Positions 10,151 through 21,078 of a DNA stretch of 64,000 bases are shown here, in pieces. The DNA lies in contig JAMJFZ010002500.1 in the NCBI GenBank assembly GCA_026225945.1, forward strand, positions 3,502,501-3,566,500, written 5' to 3'. Every line of letters begins with the position of its first letter. The stretch's first letter is position 1. Source of the stretch: Cricetomys ansorgei (taxonomy: Eukaryota; Chordata; Mammalia; Rodentia; Nesomyidae). The notes under the pieces were generated by a model that saw only the letters and a program-made list of their open reading frames with translations, searched no databases and was not told the DNA's origin. Made by a program: the position numbers and the translations under genes.

Positions 10151-10780
10151 AAACTGAGCTAAGCAGGCTTGATGGAGGGTGGGTGCACGGATAGATAAGG
10201 CCCCCTGCTGCTGGCAGGTCAGCATCAGGCGCCTGGCCACCCTATTGGCAGAGCTAGGGGAGCAAACGATTGATAATCGTTTAGTAACAGCACAGAGAGA
10301 TGCCGAAATATCCCCGAACTGAAAGCAACGCGGCCAGGGCCAAATGACTCATTCAGCATCACCGGCTCTCGGGTTTGCCTGTGGCTTTCACCGCCTCCTC
10401 CTACGTTGGAGAAATGGGAAGGAATTTGGAGGCCTCGACCTAAAGGCAGCAATCCGGCCACCTGTGACATTGAAGGACCATGGCTGGTACCTGGCTGCTT
10501 TAACCTACTGGACTCAGAGGAACTCCTCTGAGTTGGTTCTCTACTGGGGTTCACAGTCACAGAAAGTCTGGGGTTGCTGACACCCTGAACTACTCTTCAG
10601 GTTCCTGCCACTGGGGTTAGAAGGACATGAAAGAGAAAAGGGCTTGTCGTTGTGAAACGTACCCAGCTTTCTTGGACCCTAGGAAGTTTTAGGACCTAAG
10701 GGTCTGTGGCTGAGTTATGGATGGGAATAGATGATTTAGCAAATGTGGTGTTGAGTCTGTGGGACACCTCTTCCACGGCG
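10151..10780. other. Rgs7 5' flank, no repeat recognised
   Basis: This is single-copy sequence beyond the island. The CpG density falls off by about 10160. A reverse CCAAT box ('attgg', 10244-10248) is present, but nothing else I can support. Confidence 0.5.
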
Positions 10781-10782
10781 GC

Positions 10783-10912
10783 TTTTGTTCTTCTAAGACA
10801 GGGTCCGCCCATGCTGGCCTGGAACTCAGTCTCACCAAGCAGGCCTTGAACTCATTATTCTCCTGCCTCAGCCTCCCAAGCAGCTGGGGATTCAGGCCTG
10901 TGGCACCAGGTT
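10783..10912 (-). mobile_element. B1 SINE (old)
   Basis: The reverse complement reads as a degenerate B1: 'ggtgccacaggcctgaat', 'gggaggctgaggcaggaga', 'gagttcaaggcctgc', then 'gaccctgtctta'. Divergence is high, so it is an old copy. Confidence 0.85.
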
Positions 10913-11025
10913 TAGCTAGCCAGTGTCCTCTGTAGCCCTTTTGTCTAAGCAGGATAGACGTTAATAGATCAAGCGTGCTGTTCAAATATCTGTGGTTACC
11001 AGCCACTTTCTAGCCGTGCCCAGAC

Positions 11026-11060
11026 AATTAATTAATTAATTAATTAATTAATTAATTAAA
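11026..11060. repeat. (TTAA)n microsatellite
   Basis: About eight uninterrupted ATTA units are followed by an A-rich stretch. Confidence 0.97.
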
Positions 11061-11119
11061 AATAAAAAAATCTCCTACCCATGTTCTAACTACAGGATAA
11101 ATATCATATTCTCAGATCA

Positions 11120-11153
11120 GGTTACCCACAGCCTAGTCTGACTGTGGGTAACC
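11120..11153. repeat. 12-bp perfect inverted repeat (hairpin)
   Basis: 'ggttacccacag' (11120-11131) and 'ctgtgggtaacc' (11142-11153) are exact reverse complements separated by 10 bases. The arrangement can fold as a hairpin or bind a dimeric protein. No transposon identity was recognised. Confidence 0.9.
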
Positions 11154-11753
11154 CCCTTCCACTAATTCCCCAAATCTTCCATTGTTCAGCAAAATTTTCT
11201 TTGTTCCCAATCTCTAATGTTTTCCTTGGTATTCTTACTGTAGCTGGAATCTGCTACTCTCTAGCCTCCTGCGTTCCTTTCTCTCTCCTTGCTCTGTCTA
11301 CTGTCAGGATAGTGGTGTGGTTTAAACAGGTAGCTATGGATAGAGGAACTGGGTGTGTTCATCAGTTTGTCCTGAATGAAATGGCCGGAAGGAATCTGTG
11401 AGGCTAGTGACAGTTGCCAGGAAAGAACTTCGAAGGGGAAGATTCAATTCAGGAGGCAACTCATAACTTTTGTCGCTATGTAATGGACAAAATATTACAT
11501 TTATCACCTTAAAATTTCCAGGATTCACATTCTTTAATTCATCTGTATCTTAGATTTTAACATTCTCTTTTGTAATTTTCTCATGTAATGGAAACCTAGA
11601 TGGTGTAAATAAGAAAACAAAACATGGATATTACTGAGCCTGTTTTCCTATTTCAAAACTGTAAGGATGACATGATCCTCAACTGTCATCATTCGAATTC
11701 ATTTTACTATTTTTTCTATGTTGTGACATTTTTGTGAAACAAACTAAATTCTT

Positions 11754-11901
11754 TCTTTCTTGATTTTTTGAGAGTCTCTCTGTGTAGCCCTGGCTTTCCT
11801 AGAACTGGCTCTGTAGACGAGGCTGGCCCCAAACTCAGAGATCCCTTCTGCCTCTGCCTCCTGAGTGCTGGGATTAAAGGCATGTGCCACCACCACCCAG
11901 C
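11754..11901 (-). mobile_element. B1 SINE with target-site duplication
   Basis: The reverse complement carries the full B1 order, from 'tgggtggtggtggcacatgc' through the B box 'gagtttggggcc' to the tail (T-rich on the plus strand). It is flanked by 'acaaactaaattctt' (11739-11753) and 'acaaattaaattctt' (11902-11916), a 14/15 match. The right flank is shared with the next SINE. Confidence 0.93.
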
Positions 11902-11916
11902 ACAAATTAAATTCTT

Positions 11917-12110
11917 CTCTTTTTATTTTTATTTTTCAGTTTTATGTATGTTGGTATTTTGCCTGCATGCATGTTTGTGTACAAGTATTGGATTCCCCTG
12001 GAACTGGAGTTACAGACAGTTGTGAGCTGCCATGTGGATGCTAGGAATCAAACCCAGGGCCTTTGGAAGAGCAGCCAGTGCTCTTAACTGCTGAGCCATT
12101 TCTCCAGCCC
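11917..12110 (-). mobile_element. B3/B2-family SINE with target-site duplication
   Basis: The reverse complement starts 'gggctggagaaatggctcag' and continues through 'gttaagagcactggctgct' to a T-rich plus-strand start. It is flanked by identical 15-bp copies of 'acaaattaaattctt' (11902-11916 and 12111-12125). The left copy is also the right flank of the preceding B1. Confidence 0.93.
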
Positions 12111-12723
12111 ACAAATTAAATTCTTAAGTGTGGTATTATATCTATTTATATGCCAGACAGAACCTCTGAACAGCAGGCAATAAACATACCTGTAGGCTCA
12201 TCACCCCCCAAAAAGACATTTGAAGGCTTTTTCTTTATGTCTAACTTCAACAGTTTTTCCTTGGGAAAGAAATCTAATTGTGTTAATAGTTTTAAATGTC
12301 AGAAATAGTGTCTATTTTTTGTAAATCATTGAGAGCTTAGGTATCCTAACTTACTATCTACTGATGCAGGCATGCATTTTCATTCTGAAACTACTTATTT
12401 ATTTACTGCAAATGAAAAGTTTCTTATTTTTCCACAAAGAATTTGAACAAACACAGTAGATGTTTGCCCTCAAGGAGACTCCAGTCAAGCGTAGAAGATA
12501 TGAATGCCCCATTTTCTCACACCTTGCACCTGATCCAATCAGCAGATTCCCACAGAGAGCAGCCAGAGTGGTCATTTCAACTGTAAATGCCATGTGATTT
12601 CTGTATTTGACATCTCCCACAGGACTCTAAGCCACTCAAAATGAAAGGTGTCCTTAAGACCAATGGTGGGTAGGATTATGGGAATATGCTTTTGTCACAT
12701 CTGAATTTGGTGCGCTAACCTGG

Positions 12724-13092
12724 TGTCCTTGTTTGCTTTTCATTACTGTGATAAAATGGTGATCAAAACCAATGTAGGTAAGGAAAGGGAATATTTGGCT
12801 TGCAGGTTACAGCCCATCAGAAAGTCAAGGCAGAAACTCAAGGCAGGAACCTGGGGGCAAGAACTGAAACAGAGAGCACAGAGGAACCCAGTTTCGTGGC
12901 TTGCTTCTGCTGGCTTGCTCAGCGACTTTCCTTATATATCCCAGGGCCACCAGTCTCCAGGTGGCACCACCCACAGTGTGCTAGGCCCTCCTATGAAAAT
13001 TCCCCACAGACATGGCCACAGGCCAAACTGATGTAGGTAATCCCTCAACTGAGATGAATCCAGCTTGTGTCAGTTGGCAGAAACTAGCTCTT
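12724..13092 (-). mobile_element. Solo LTR, ERVL-MaLR type (MT/ORR1-like)
   Basis: The plus strand runs from a 'tgtccttgtttgc' start through 'attactgtgataaaatggt', 'aggaaagggaatatttggctt' and 'gggccaccagtctccaggtgg' to 'gtgtcagttggcagaaacta'. This is the familiar rodent MaLR LTR in antisense. The subfamily is unassigned and no internal retroviral sequence is seen. Confidence 0.78.
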
Positions 13093-13099
13093 ATGCGTG

Positions 13100-14510
13100 G
13101 CCACTCTGCTCCAGACAAGCTCCTCTTGTCCTTTGTTGCTGTTATGGTCTGTTCTGTTTTGTTGTTTTGTTTTTATGCATTGTAAGTGTGCTGGCACCTC
13201 GGGGAATTTGCACTGGCTATTCCTCCTACCTGGAACCTTCCTCCTTCAGATATTGGCGTCACTCTTCCGTTTTTATCACACAGGATGCCCTCTCAATGAG
13301 GCCTGTTCGTTAATCCTCTATAAAACAATCCGCCCTCCTTGTTGTCCTTTACACTGGTCATCTGTTCCTTGTATCATGACTGCAGTTTGTTTATGTCCTT
13401 CTAGAAACACTTAAATTCCATGATACCACACACATTCTCCTGTTCACTGTTCCATCCTCAGACATGGAGGATCTGTCTGACAGACAGTAGACCTGTAATT
13501 GCTTATGAACCAGTGGGTAAGGTAAGACCATGAGCCCAGACCACTGTGAACCTCTAGACAGCCAACAGTATTGAAATGAACTGAGCAACATTATAGACAT
13601 TGTAGACAATCCCTATTATAGACAGAATGCCCTGCCCTTCCAACCTGCTTCCTCTATGTCATCAAGGGAAAGAACAGTCCCCCTTCCCACCACACACCGG
13701 CTTCACAGGGGGATGCTCTGAGCACTAATTAAATGGTAATGTAGAGAAAGCCTTTTGGGTTTTTAGAAGAAAGCTCATTGTTAATATGAGGCTGTTTGCT
13801 ATGTGAAAACATTGTAAGTGACACAGGGCAAGCAGAAGGAGAAGAGCTGTGTTAAAGGAACTGCTGTCCACAGCAGTCCATTGATGTTTTACATGATAAT
13901 TGATTTAACAGTGATATAAGGAAGTGGAGACGTGTGGCTTCAGATCTCTAAGAAATAGCTTCTCTGCAATCAGCTGGCTATTATTTATAGCACAATAAAC
14001 TCATAGTTGAATTATTCTCCACTCCTGCAATCCCTTTGGCCCCTTTGTGGTCATTTTCCTGCTAATTGCTCACACCAGTGTCCAACAAAAGAGAAATGAA
14101 AACCAGGATTTGTCATTATGTGGCCGCCCTTCTATTTCCTGGTGAGATGCTTAAGTCCTGATTTAAAGTAATTCCGAAATTAGCCAGTTTTAAAATGTTG
14201 GCCACTTTCTCTTAATGCGCACATGTTATGGATGGGACTCCGAGCGGTGTTCAGGATAGAGTTCAGAAAGTGTTGAGATTGGAGGGTGCAGCACTAGAGG
14301 CTTCCAAAGACTTTGCCTTGACTCCTTTGCTTTACATCTGGGGAACACAAAGCAAGCAGATTGCCAAGCTTCATTCGCAGTGTCTTCACCTGTAAAATAC
14401 AATTCACGTACAATTCTCGGTGACTCTGCAAAGCATGGTTTCAGTACTGTAGACATTAAATACCCTTAGCGGCTGCTTCGCTGACAGCCTAGTCTGATTT
14501 GATGACGTGA
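13100..14510. other. Intergenic, no repeat recognised
   Basis: This is AT-rich single-copy sequence. I saw no exon with supporting splice sites and no recognisable transposon. Confidence 0.4.
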
Positions 14511-14519
14511 TGGGAACAC

Positions 14520-14775
14520 TCGTTGAGGCCTAGTGAGAGGTCTTCTGGTCCCTGGGGTGTGTCCTTGAAGGGGCCCAAGAAAGGCCAAGTTTCTGCCTCT
14601 TCCTGCACATCTTATCCCAACAGTGAAGTGATGCCCCACATACCACAGGGTTAAGAGCAGGAGATCTACTGCTTGCACCTCTAAACCTGTGAGCCTAAGT
14701 AAGCTTTCCCTCTTTTTACATTGATTATCCCCAGTGTGTGTTACAGGAGTAGCATAATGCTGGCTAATACACAGA
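14520..14775 (+). mobile_element. ERVL-MaLR LTR fragment
   Basis: The 3' part reads 'aacctgtgagcctaagtaag', then 'ctttccctctttttacattg' and ends 'ggctaatacac'. This is the degenerate 3' end of a sense-oriented MaLR LTR. The 5' end is uncertain. Confidence 0.55.
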
Positions 14776-14794
14776 GGCAAAAGAATAACAGAAT

Positions 14795-14854
14795 GCAGCC
14801 AGTGTCCCTGAAATACTGTGGGAGGCAGCCAGTGTCCCTGAAATACTGTGGGAG
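14795..14854. repeat. Perfect 30-bp tandem duplication
   Basis: The unit starting 'gcagccagtgtccctgaa' occurs twice, head to tail, at 14795 and 14825, with no mismatch. Confidence 0.95.
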
Positions 14855-14940
14855 GCTGTGGTGTTCGTAAAGCTCTGTGTTCAGTTTGAAGAGAAAATGT
14901 TGATGAAGAATGGTTTATTGGACTCAAGTGAAGGCTGACC

Positions 14941-14943
14941 AAA

Positions 14944-14986
<43 letters not shown>
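14941..14986. repeat. (AAAT)n microsatellite
   Basis: About eleven uninterrupted AAAT units directly abut the TG of the following LTR. Confidence 0.97.
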
Positions 14987-14987
<1 letters not shown>

Positions 14988-15428
14988 GTTGGGGCAGATG
15001 GAAGGAGACCCCTGAGAAATCACCAAGACTCAAGATCGATGCAAAACCAGGCGATTTATTTCCAACGTGTTGGGGTCCGCTCCCACAGATGCCTCAAGCG
15101 AGGCAGGTGGGAGTGACCATCCACACATCCCAAGCATGGTTTATATATGCTTTTCAAAGGCAGAGCCCAGCAACAGAGCACCAGGCACATTCCATTGGCT
15201 ACACAGTCATGTGGGCACCAACCCTCAAACTGATTGGTGCTGGCATACAGCAAGGTTGCAGGCTCCTAGAAAATGCAAGCTCAGGGTTTTAGTCAATGTG
15301 GTGGGGGAAACTCCCAGCCCAAGGCTGTCAGTCAGCAGTCCATATCTTGTTAGTCCCAGAAACTGTCTTTCTTATCCTAGTTCCGGAAACTGTTCTGAGT
15401 CACCTTGCCCCTGACTTGGGCCTACACA
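14987..15428 (-). mobile_element. ERVK-like solo LTR (candidate)
   Basis: On the minus strand I see a TATA-like 'catatataaacc', then 'gaaataaatcgcctggtttt' as a polyadenylation region, and a terminal CA next to the AAAT repeat. That arrangement resembles an ERV class II LTR. The right end carries a direct repeat of 'gttctgagtcaccttgcccc' (15392 and 15429), as U3 regions often do. I found no target-site duplication, and the U3 boundary is a guess. Confidence 0.5.
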
Positions 15429-15429
15429 G

Positions 15430-15840
15430 TTCTGAGTCACCTTGCCCCTGACTAAAGTTTGGTTGCTTTGTTCTCATCCTTTCAATAATGCTGATTGGGA
15501 AAGAGGACTCCATGGAGAAGATTCAGAGTTTTGCCCTCAAAATTTCCTTCTTCTCGCTGAGCCTAGGCACAGGGTCTCAAGTAAGAGAGCAGAAAGCCCA
15601 TTCACATTTGTAAGGGTACATAGCTACAAGGAGTGGCTATTGTTCTGGATAATAATTTGGAGACTCATGGAGGTGTGAGATGAACCAAAGCAAATTAAGT
15701 CTAGCAAGCACGAGTGTTAGGGCTCATGTCTGCTTTGCTTGAGTACAGTGTCTGTGTCCCTTTCCACTGATGTCCTAAACCCCAAAGGGAGCTGAACGTG
15801 ATAAAGTTGTAGTGGCAGAGACTTCATAAACAGAGTTAGT
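15430..15840. other. Unassigned sequence beside the ERVK-like LTR
   Basis: This could be a U3 extension of the neighbouring LTR or single-copy DNA. I see no coding or SINE signature. Confidence 0.35.
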
Positions 15841-15845
15841 TGAAC

Positions 15846-15985
15846 CAGATATGGCGAAACACACCTGTAACCCCAGCCGTAAGGAGGCTGAGGCAGGAGG
15901 CACACAAGTTTAAGGCCAACCTATGTTCCATAGGAAGTTTCAGGTAAGCACAAGTTACACAGTATAACCTTGTCTCAAAAAGATC
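15846..15985 (+). mobile_element. B1-type SINE (old)
   Basis: The order 'cacacctgtaaccccagcc', 'aggaggctgaggcaggagg', 'caagtttaaggccaacct' and 'aaccttgtctcaaaaag' is a diverged B1. It has a disrupted right half. Confidence 0.8.
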
Positions 15986-15999
15986 TGGATAAATAAATG

Positions 16000-16203
16000 A
16001 GTGTCTTTACAAAAGTGGACTGTGGAATTACAGGAAGGAGCCAGCCCTCTATGAGGAAGCAGGGTCTCACCAGACACTGGACCTGCCAGCATCTTCATCT
16101 AGAACTCCAACTTACAGAACTGTGAGCACTGAATATTGCTTGTTTATGAGCTGCCCAATTTGTGGTAGTTTTGTTATAGCAGAGAGAATGGACTAAAGTG
16201 ATG
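16000..16203 (+). mobile_element. MLT1-type LTR, 3' part (ancient)
   Basis: 'aggaaggagccagccctct', 'gaagcagggtctcaccagac', 'cttacagaactgtgagca', 'gttttgttatagcagagaga' and 'atggactaaa' follow the order of the 3' end of mammalian MLT1 LTRs. It pre-dates rodents. Confidence 0.75.
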
Positions 16204-16209
16204 GGAGAA

Positions 16210-17825
16210 GACTGAGTTAACATTAAGTACAGGATGGACAAGATAATAATTGAACATTGAGTAAAAAGGACACTTTGCTTGTTTTCTATGTATTTGAAAT
16301 GAATCTAGTATTGTTCAAAAAAGAACATACATCTTCCCCAAAAACTATAATGTAACTGTATTCCTAGAAAAATAGTGTGGGAAACACAGGCCAAGTGAAT
16401 GTGATGCTAGACATTGAACCCATTAGGACACCGCTCTGTGTAGAAGAATCTAGAATGTTAAAGGTGTCAAATGCCAAGGACATGCCCTGCCAGAATAAAC
16501 TCCTAGCTTGTGCTCTGCCTCATGGCACTGGTGCCTACCCCAGACAAGGCACTCATCAGGAGCAAGATGAGTGTTCTCTGAAGAAGAATTAATTGAATCT
16601 GAGGGAACTCAGTAGGGATGGTGCTCAAAGATGCTGATGGCCTGAAGAAAAAAGAGATATTTAGTTCATAAGAAAAAGGCTTGGTGATTTTCAATAGCTG
16701 TCTTGGACATTAAAGGACTCTCAGTAGAAAAAGATCTAAACATAATCTTTCAAAGCCCACAAGGCACACCTAAATGTAACTGGTGGACATGCCAGGGAGC
16801 TAGGTTTCAGAACAGTGTGGAGAAGTGATTCCTAACAATCAGAGTTGTTCTAATGGGACTAATGAGAAAATGAGCTTGAAGCAATCTGAGGAGAGCAGAA
16901 TGGCCTCTGCCGAAGCTCACCAAGGGATTTTCATTACACTAAGGATGCTTGCTGGTTTGGGTGACCACAGACATCTGACTATAAAGATGGCATGACCCAG
17001 GAGAAAGTGAAAGATTCCCATTTTCCCAGAAGGACTTGAAATGCTTTTAACCAAAGGTAGGATTTGATTGGCATGAAATATTGGAGACACAGATGAATGA
17101 GCGGTGCCAGTGGTAAGTTCTCCTGCTGAGTTCATTTGGGACTAGGTGGGTATCCGGAAGCCTCATGTGGAAGAGAGGACCTGCTTAGCTTTGAGCGTGA
17201 GCTAGCAGGGAAGCAGTGCAATGACTACAGCAGAAGCTGCACCCAGAGACGTTCATCACTGGCTAGCACGCAGTCAGCACGCAGTCATCTAAATGCACCT
17301 GCAGTTGCCCTCCGCAGAGGATGTGTATCCTGCAGGGCGAGGGTGAGAGCATTCCTCACCACCCCCAGGCTAAGCCTCACTTATATTTTAGTCTCCTTTC
17401 CTGTGATTCACTTGGGCTTGCTGATTTTATTCCTAAGTAGTCCTTAGCTCTTCCAACTGATTAGCATCAGCACTACTGAATTTATACTAGTTTCCTTTTC
17501 GATGTAAAAATAGCAAAAGGAAAAAATTGAAGGAACTGAACTGTTTATATAAATCACTTAGGACACCTATAATTACTTATAAAATATTTTAAAATGTGTC
17601 CCTAAGGTAGTTAACAATGTCTAAGAACTTGAAATATTATCCAAGATCACTATTAGCATAGGCTGCTGTGACTGGTTAAATGACCATAAAGCAGGCTCTG
17701 TTGTGGACAGCTTACCTTTGCAACCTGAATTCAGCTTCTCTAAGTATTCCACAGTGTTTCCAGCTTTCAGTCGACTTGGTTAAGGGTAGGCTTTTTCTAA
17801 TCCTCCTTAAATATTAGGTTCTGAA
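16210..17825. other. Intergenic, no repeat recognised
   Basis: Mostly single-copy sequence. Short open frames are present (for example on the plus strand at 17136-17447), without recognisable domains or splice context. Confidence 0.4.
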
Positions 17826-17829
17826 ACAT

Positions 17830-18239
17830 TGTGGGTTGCGGCTATTTGAATGAAAATGATTCCCAAGTGTTTATATGTTTGAATATTTGGTCCCAGTTAG
17901 TGTTAGTGGAACTGTTTGGGAAGGATTAGGATGTTTGGCCCTGTTGGAGGAGATGTGTCACTGGGGACAGGGTTTGGAGTTTCAAAAGACTAATGCCTCC
18001 ATTCCCAGCCCCCGCCCCCATGCGTCTTCCCCCTTCTCTCTCCTCCCCGCCCCCATGCGTCTTCCCCCTTCTCTCCCCCCCCCCTTTGCCTCCTACTTAT
18101 GGATCAAGATAAGCTCTTGGCTGTTCCTGCCTTCATGGATTACAAACCTCTGAAACAGTAAGTCTAAATTTAACGCGTTATTTTATAAGTTACTTTGATT
18201 ATGAGGTCTTATCACAGCAATAGAGACATAACTAAGATA
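17830..18239 (+). mobile_element. Solo LTR, ERVL-MaLR type
   Basis: It begins 'tgtgggttgcggctatttga' and passes through 'gtggaactgtttgggaagg', 'ttggaggagatgtgtcactg' and 'ctctgaaacagtaagtcta', ending 'cacagcaatagagacataac'. It belongs to the same LTR family as the copy at 54740. It contains an internal 28-bp direct repeat (18013 and 18048). Confidence 0.85.
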
Positions 18240-19130
18240 TGTGTAATTCTAGGGATTTTTTTTTCAATCCGAGCAGAACAATATCACTTACTTTTGATTG
18301 GCAGAGTGAATTAACTAGAAGCCTCAAAAATGCTTTTCAAAGTTCTGAGTCTACTGTGCAGCGATCTGGAAGTCAGTCCTCCCTCAGCAGTTGACCAAGT
18401 GTCTGGAGCCGTCTTTTCCTTGGTCCTTTTGGACTTCCAAACACGCGTCACTGAGCTTCACAAGCACCATAGCTCTTAGATCTACATGTATCTATTACCT
18501 CTCTGACGAAAAGGGTTTTGCTTTTACTTTTGTTCAATTTCTTGGAGTGCTGTGTGTTGAGAAGGAGCTGAGCACATGTGGGGAGTCATCAGAACAGTGC
18601 TGTCCCTGATTCCTCCCTGAAAGGGATGTGATGTTTCAGAACCTAAGATGGATCTTGGCTTAAGGCTGCCCTCCCTTTCTGGAACTTGTACTTCACAAGA
18701 GCGTGAGATGCACTATTAAGCCTGGATGGTGTGGCTCTACCCTGGACCACGCCTGCGCATTAGGAAGCCTTCCAGAAGACTGAAGTGCCCCCACTAAGCC
18801 TCTGCAGGAGGAGAAGGCTCAGGAAAGGGGCCTATAGACGTCCCTGCTGACTCCACAGCACCTTCCCCGGAACAGCTGCTCACTATTTACATCACGCAAC
18901 GTTCATTAAGCTCCTGCATTGTTCTGACAAGCTTCTGAATGAACACAGCCCAAGTGTATGAAGAGTCACTCAGATCCAAAGCAGAAACACTGGAAAGCTG
19001 TGAAATTACCTGGAAAATTAAGAATGAGATAGGAGCCTGTGGCTCACTTTCTTTTGTCTCTTCCAAATAACAGCTCTGGGAGTTTTTATTCAAGTTTTAG
19101 ATTTTAGTTTTATTGCTTCGCTTTGCTTTG
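18240..19130. other. Intergenic, no repeat recognised
   Basis: This is single-copy sequence. I can support no exon or transposon. Confidence 0.4.
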
Positions 19131-19140
19131 TTTTGCTCTG

Positions 19141-19289
19141 TTTTTCTGAGTCAGGCTCTCACTATCTCACTGTGAAGCCCAAGTTAGCCTGTAACTCACT
19201 TTGCAGCTCAGGCTAGCCTCAAATTAGTCTTCTCCCTGCCTCCAGACCGCAAGTGCTAGAATTACCAGTGTGCATCACTGTGCTGGGCT
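19141..19289 (-). mobile_element. B1 SINE (old)
   Basis: The reverse complement gives 'agcccagcacagtgatgca', then B1-type 'ggcagggagaagactaattt', 'gaggctagcctgagctgc' and 'agtgagagcctgactcag'. It is highly diverged and has a T-rich plus-strand start. Confidence 0.75.
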
Positions 19290-19603
19290 AATTCTGAGGC
19301 TTGAAATGCCTTCGGCACACTGAGGACACCACAGTTTGTACCCGAGCTTCCATTCCCACGTGCTCACTGTGCATCTTTACTGTAACACTTAATAACTTTT
19401 CTGCTGAAGGAGATCCAAAACAGAACTAATTTTCCTCCTGACAGCCCTTAAATGATTCCTGTCTCGGTTTCCCATCCACGCTAAGGAAACATTTTGTACC
19501 CAGTTACACAGGAGAAAATTCCAAACTTAATCTCTTTTCATTTTACATTTACAGAAGCAATTAAAATGTCTTATAAGTAATCTCAAAATAAATACCACAC
19601 CAA

Positions 19604-19925
19604 GATAACTGAATTCTCCTCATCCCTCCCAAGAGAGCTATTGGCAGTTGAAGACTACTGGGAAGGGTGAGTGGGCAGAAACCTGGGTGAGTTGCCCATG
19701 TTCCAGTGGATAGCTCCACACCAGTGCCTGTATAGTGGCTCATTGAACTCAGTGGGTCATACAATAAAAAGATATGGGAGTGGAAGGGGGACTTAGTGTT
19801 AGGAAGAAGGGGGTGACTTGTGAAGGAGAACACGCATAAGAGAACAAGAGGTGAATGTGTCTTCGTAATGCTAATATGAAGCAAAGCAATGCATAAGTGC
19901 ATACACCTGAAAACTGTCCAAAAAT
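19604..19925 (+). mobile_element. L1 (Lx-type) 3' UTR fragment
   Basis: 'acctgggtgagttgcccatg', 'ttccagtggatagctccaca', 'actcagtgggtcatac' and the purine-rich stretch with 'gggggacttagtgttagg' follow the rodent Lx 3' UTR in sense. No ORF2 remnant is attached. Confidence 0.75.
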
Positions 19926-20114
19926 AACAAAAGATAATTCACTTGTTCCCCTTCACTGCCTCCTAGCCTAAACCTCCATCATCTCTTACCTCAAATGTTT
20001 ACATGGCCAAACTAGTCTTTCTGCGCCCATCCTTAACCACCTTAATGCATTCTTATTGTTAAAATGCCTTCCCTGGGAAGCCAGCTTCCTGTCTTTATGA
20101 TAAATACTCAAGAC

Positions 20115-20410
20115 AATCAATTTATAGAAAGGAAAGTTTTACTTGGGCTTCACATTTCAGAGGTTCCGGTCCACACATAGTTGGGCCTTTGCTCTCAGGC
20201 CTACGTGACAACACATCACAGCAGAAGAAGTGTAACCACCCACCTGGAGACATGAAGTAGCAGAAAGGAAGGGTCTTGAAGGTCATCATCTCCTCAAGGA
20301 CATACCCCCAGGGACATACTCCCTGGGACATACTCCTCAAGACATACTCCCAGATCAGACTCAGGAGGACAACATATCTAATTACAGTCCTGTCGTATGC
20401 TCAGGACTTT
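20115..20410 (-). mobile_element. ERVL-MaLR LTR fragment (degenerate)
   Basis: 'caatttatagaaaggaaag', 'ttgggcttcacatttcagagg' and the following stretch resemble an antisense MaLR LTR. It contains about four imperfect 'ggacatactcc' repeats (20296-20347). Confidence 0.45.
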
Positions 20411-20454
20411 GAGTGAAAGACTCATTCAAAGTGAAAGGCCTAAGAAGCAAAACC

Positions 20455-20830
20455 TCCCTGACATTTTCCTCACCTTTCATCTGATCCCCTCCCACCCCTA
20501 AGACAAGTCAAAGAAACTAGAATCCCCCTCCCCTGAGACCAGTCAAAGAAACCAAATCCTTGGAGCCTGGAGATATTATTCTATCACTCCCCTTCCTGTC
20601 TGTGAAGGGCAGGCCATAAGAAAATCTCTGACAATACCTTCTTTGGTGGTAGGACATAAGAATGAGTTCCTCAAAAGATCCTGCACCCTATACCTGGGAA
20701 GAAGAGGAGCTGCACGGAGGGACAAGAAGACTCTGGAGAGACAGCCTCCCCTTCAACCAATCGCATTAGCTCCTGCTCTTCTAGTCCACTCTCATTTCAA
20801 TAAAACCATTCTTCATCTAATCTGGGCATA
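20455..20830 (+). mobile_element. Possible ERV LTR
   Basis: Two imperfect direct repeats around 'agtcaaagaaac' (20507 and 20541) precede 'catttcaataaaaccattc', an AATAAA signal in the position expected of an LTR R region. No termini or flanking duplication were found, so this is tentative. Confidence 0.3.
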
Positions 20831-21078
20831 AAATAGACAGTTTTCCCCTTAGTCTGAATCCCTGATTGGCTTATCTTTTGTTACTGGTGAGTTAACCATG
20901 ATCCTTATGAGGGGTGAGGAAAGACACTGAGAGAGGTAATAACCTGTGATCGTCTCAACAGATGGTTACATCACTCAGGACAGGCAAGCTGTGCTGTAGC
21001 AACAGAAAAACCCTCAAACCTCGGTGGCTTAATGTAAGAAGAATCTTTTTTTTTTTTTTTCTCAACAAACTTTCAGGA

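Noticed and set aside
9105..10194. Several long open frames on both strands across 9105-10194 (110 to 245 codons)
   Set aside because: They coincide with the CpG island, where stop codons are rare. They overlap each other on both strands and translate to low-complexity Pro/Arg/Ala/Gly-rich text without recognisable domains.
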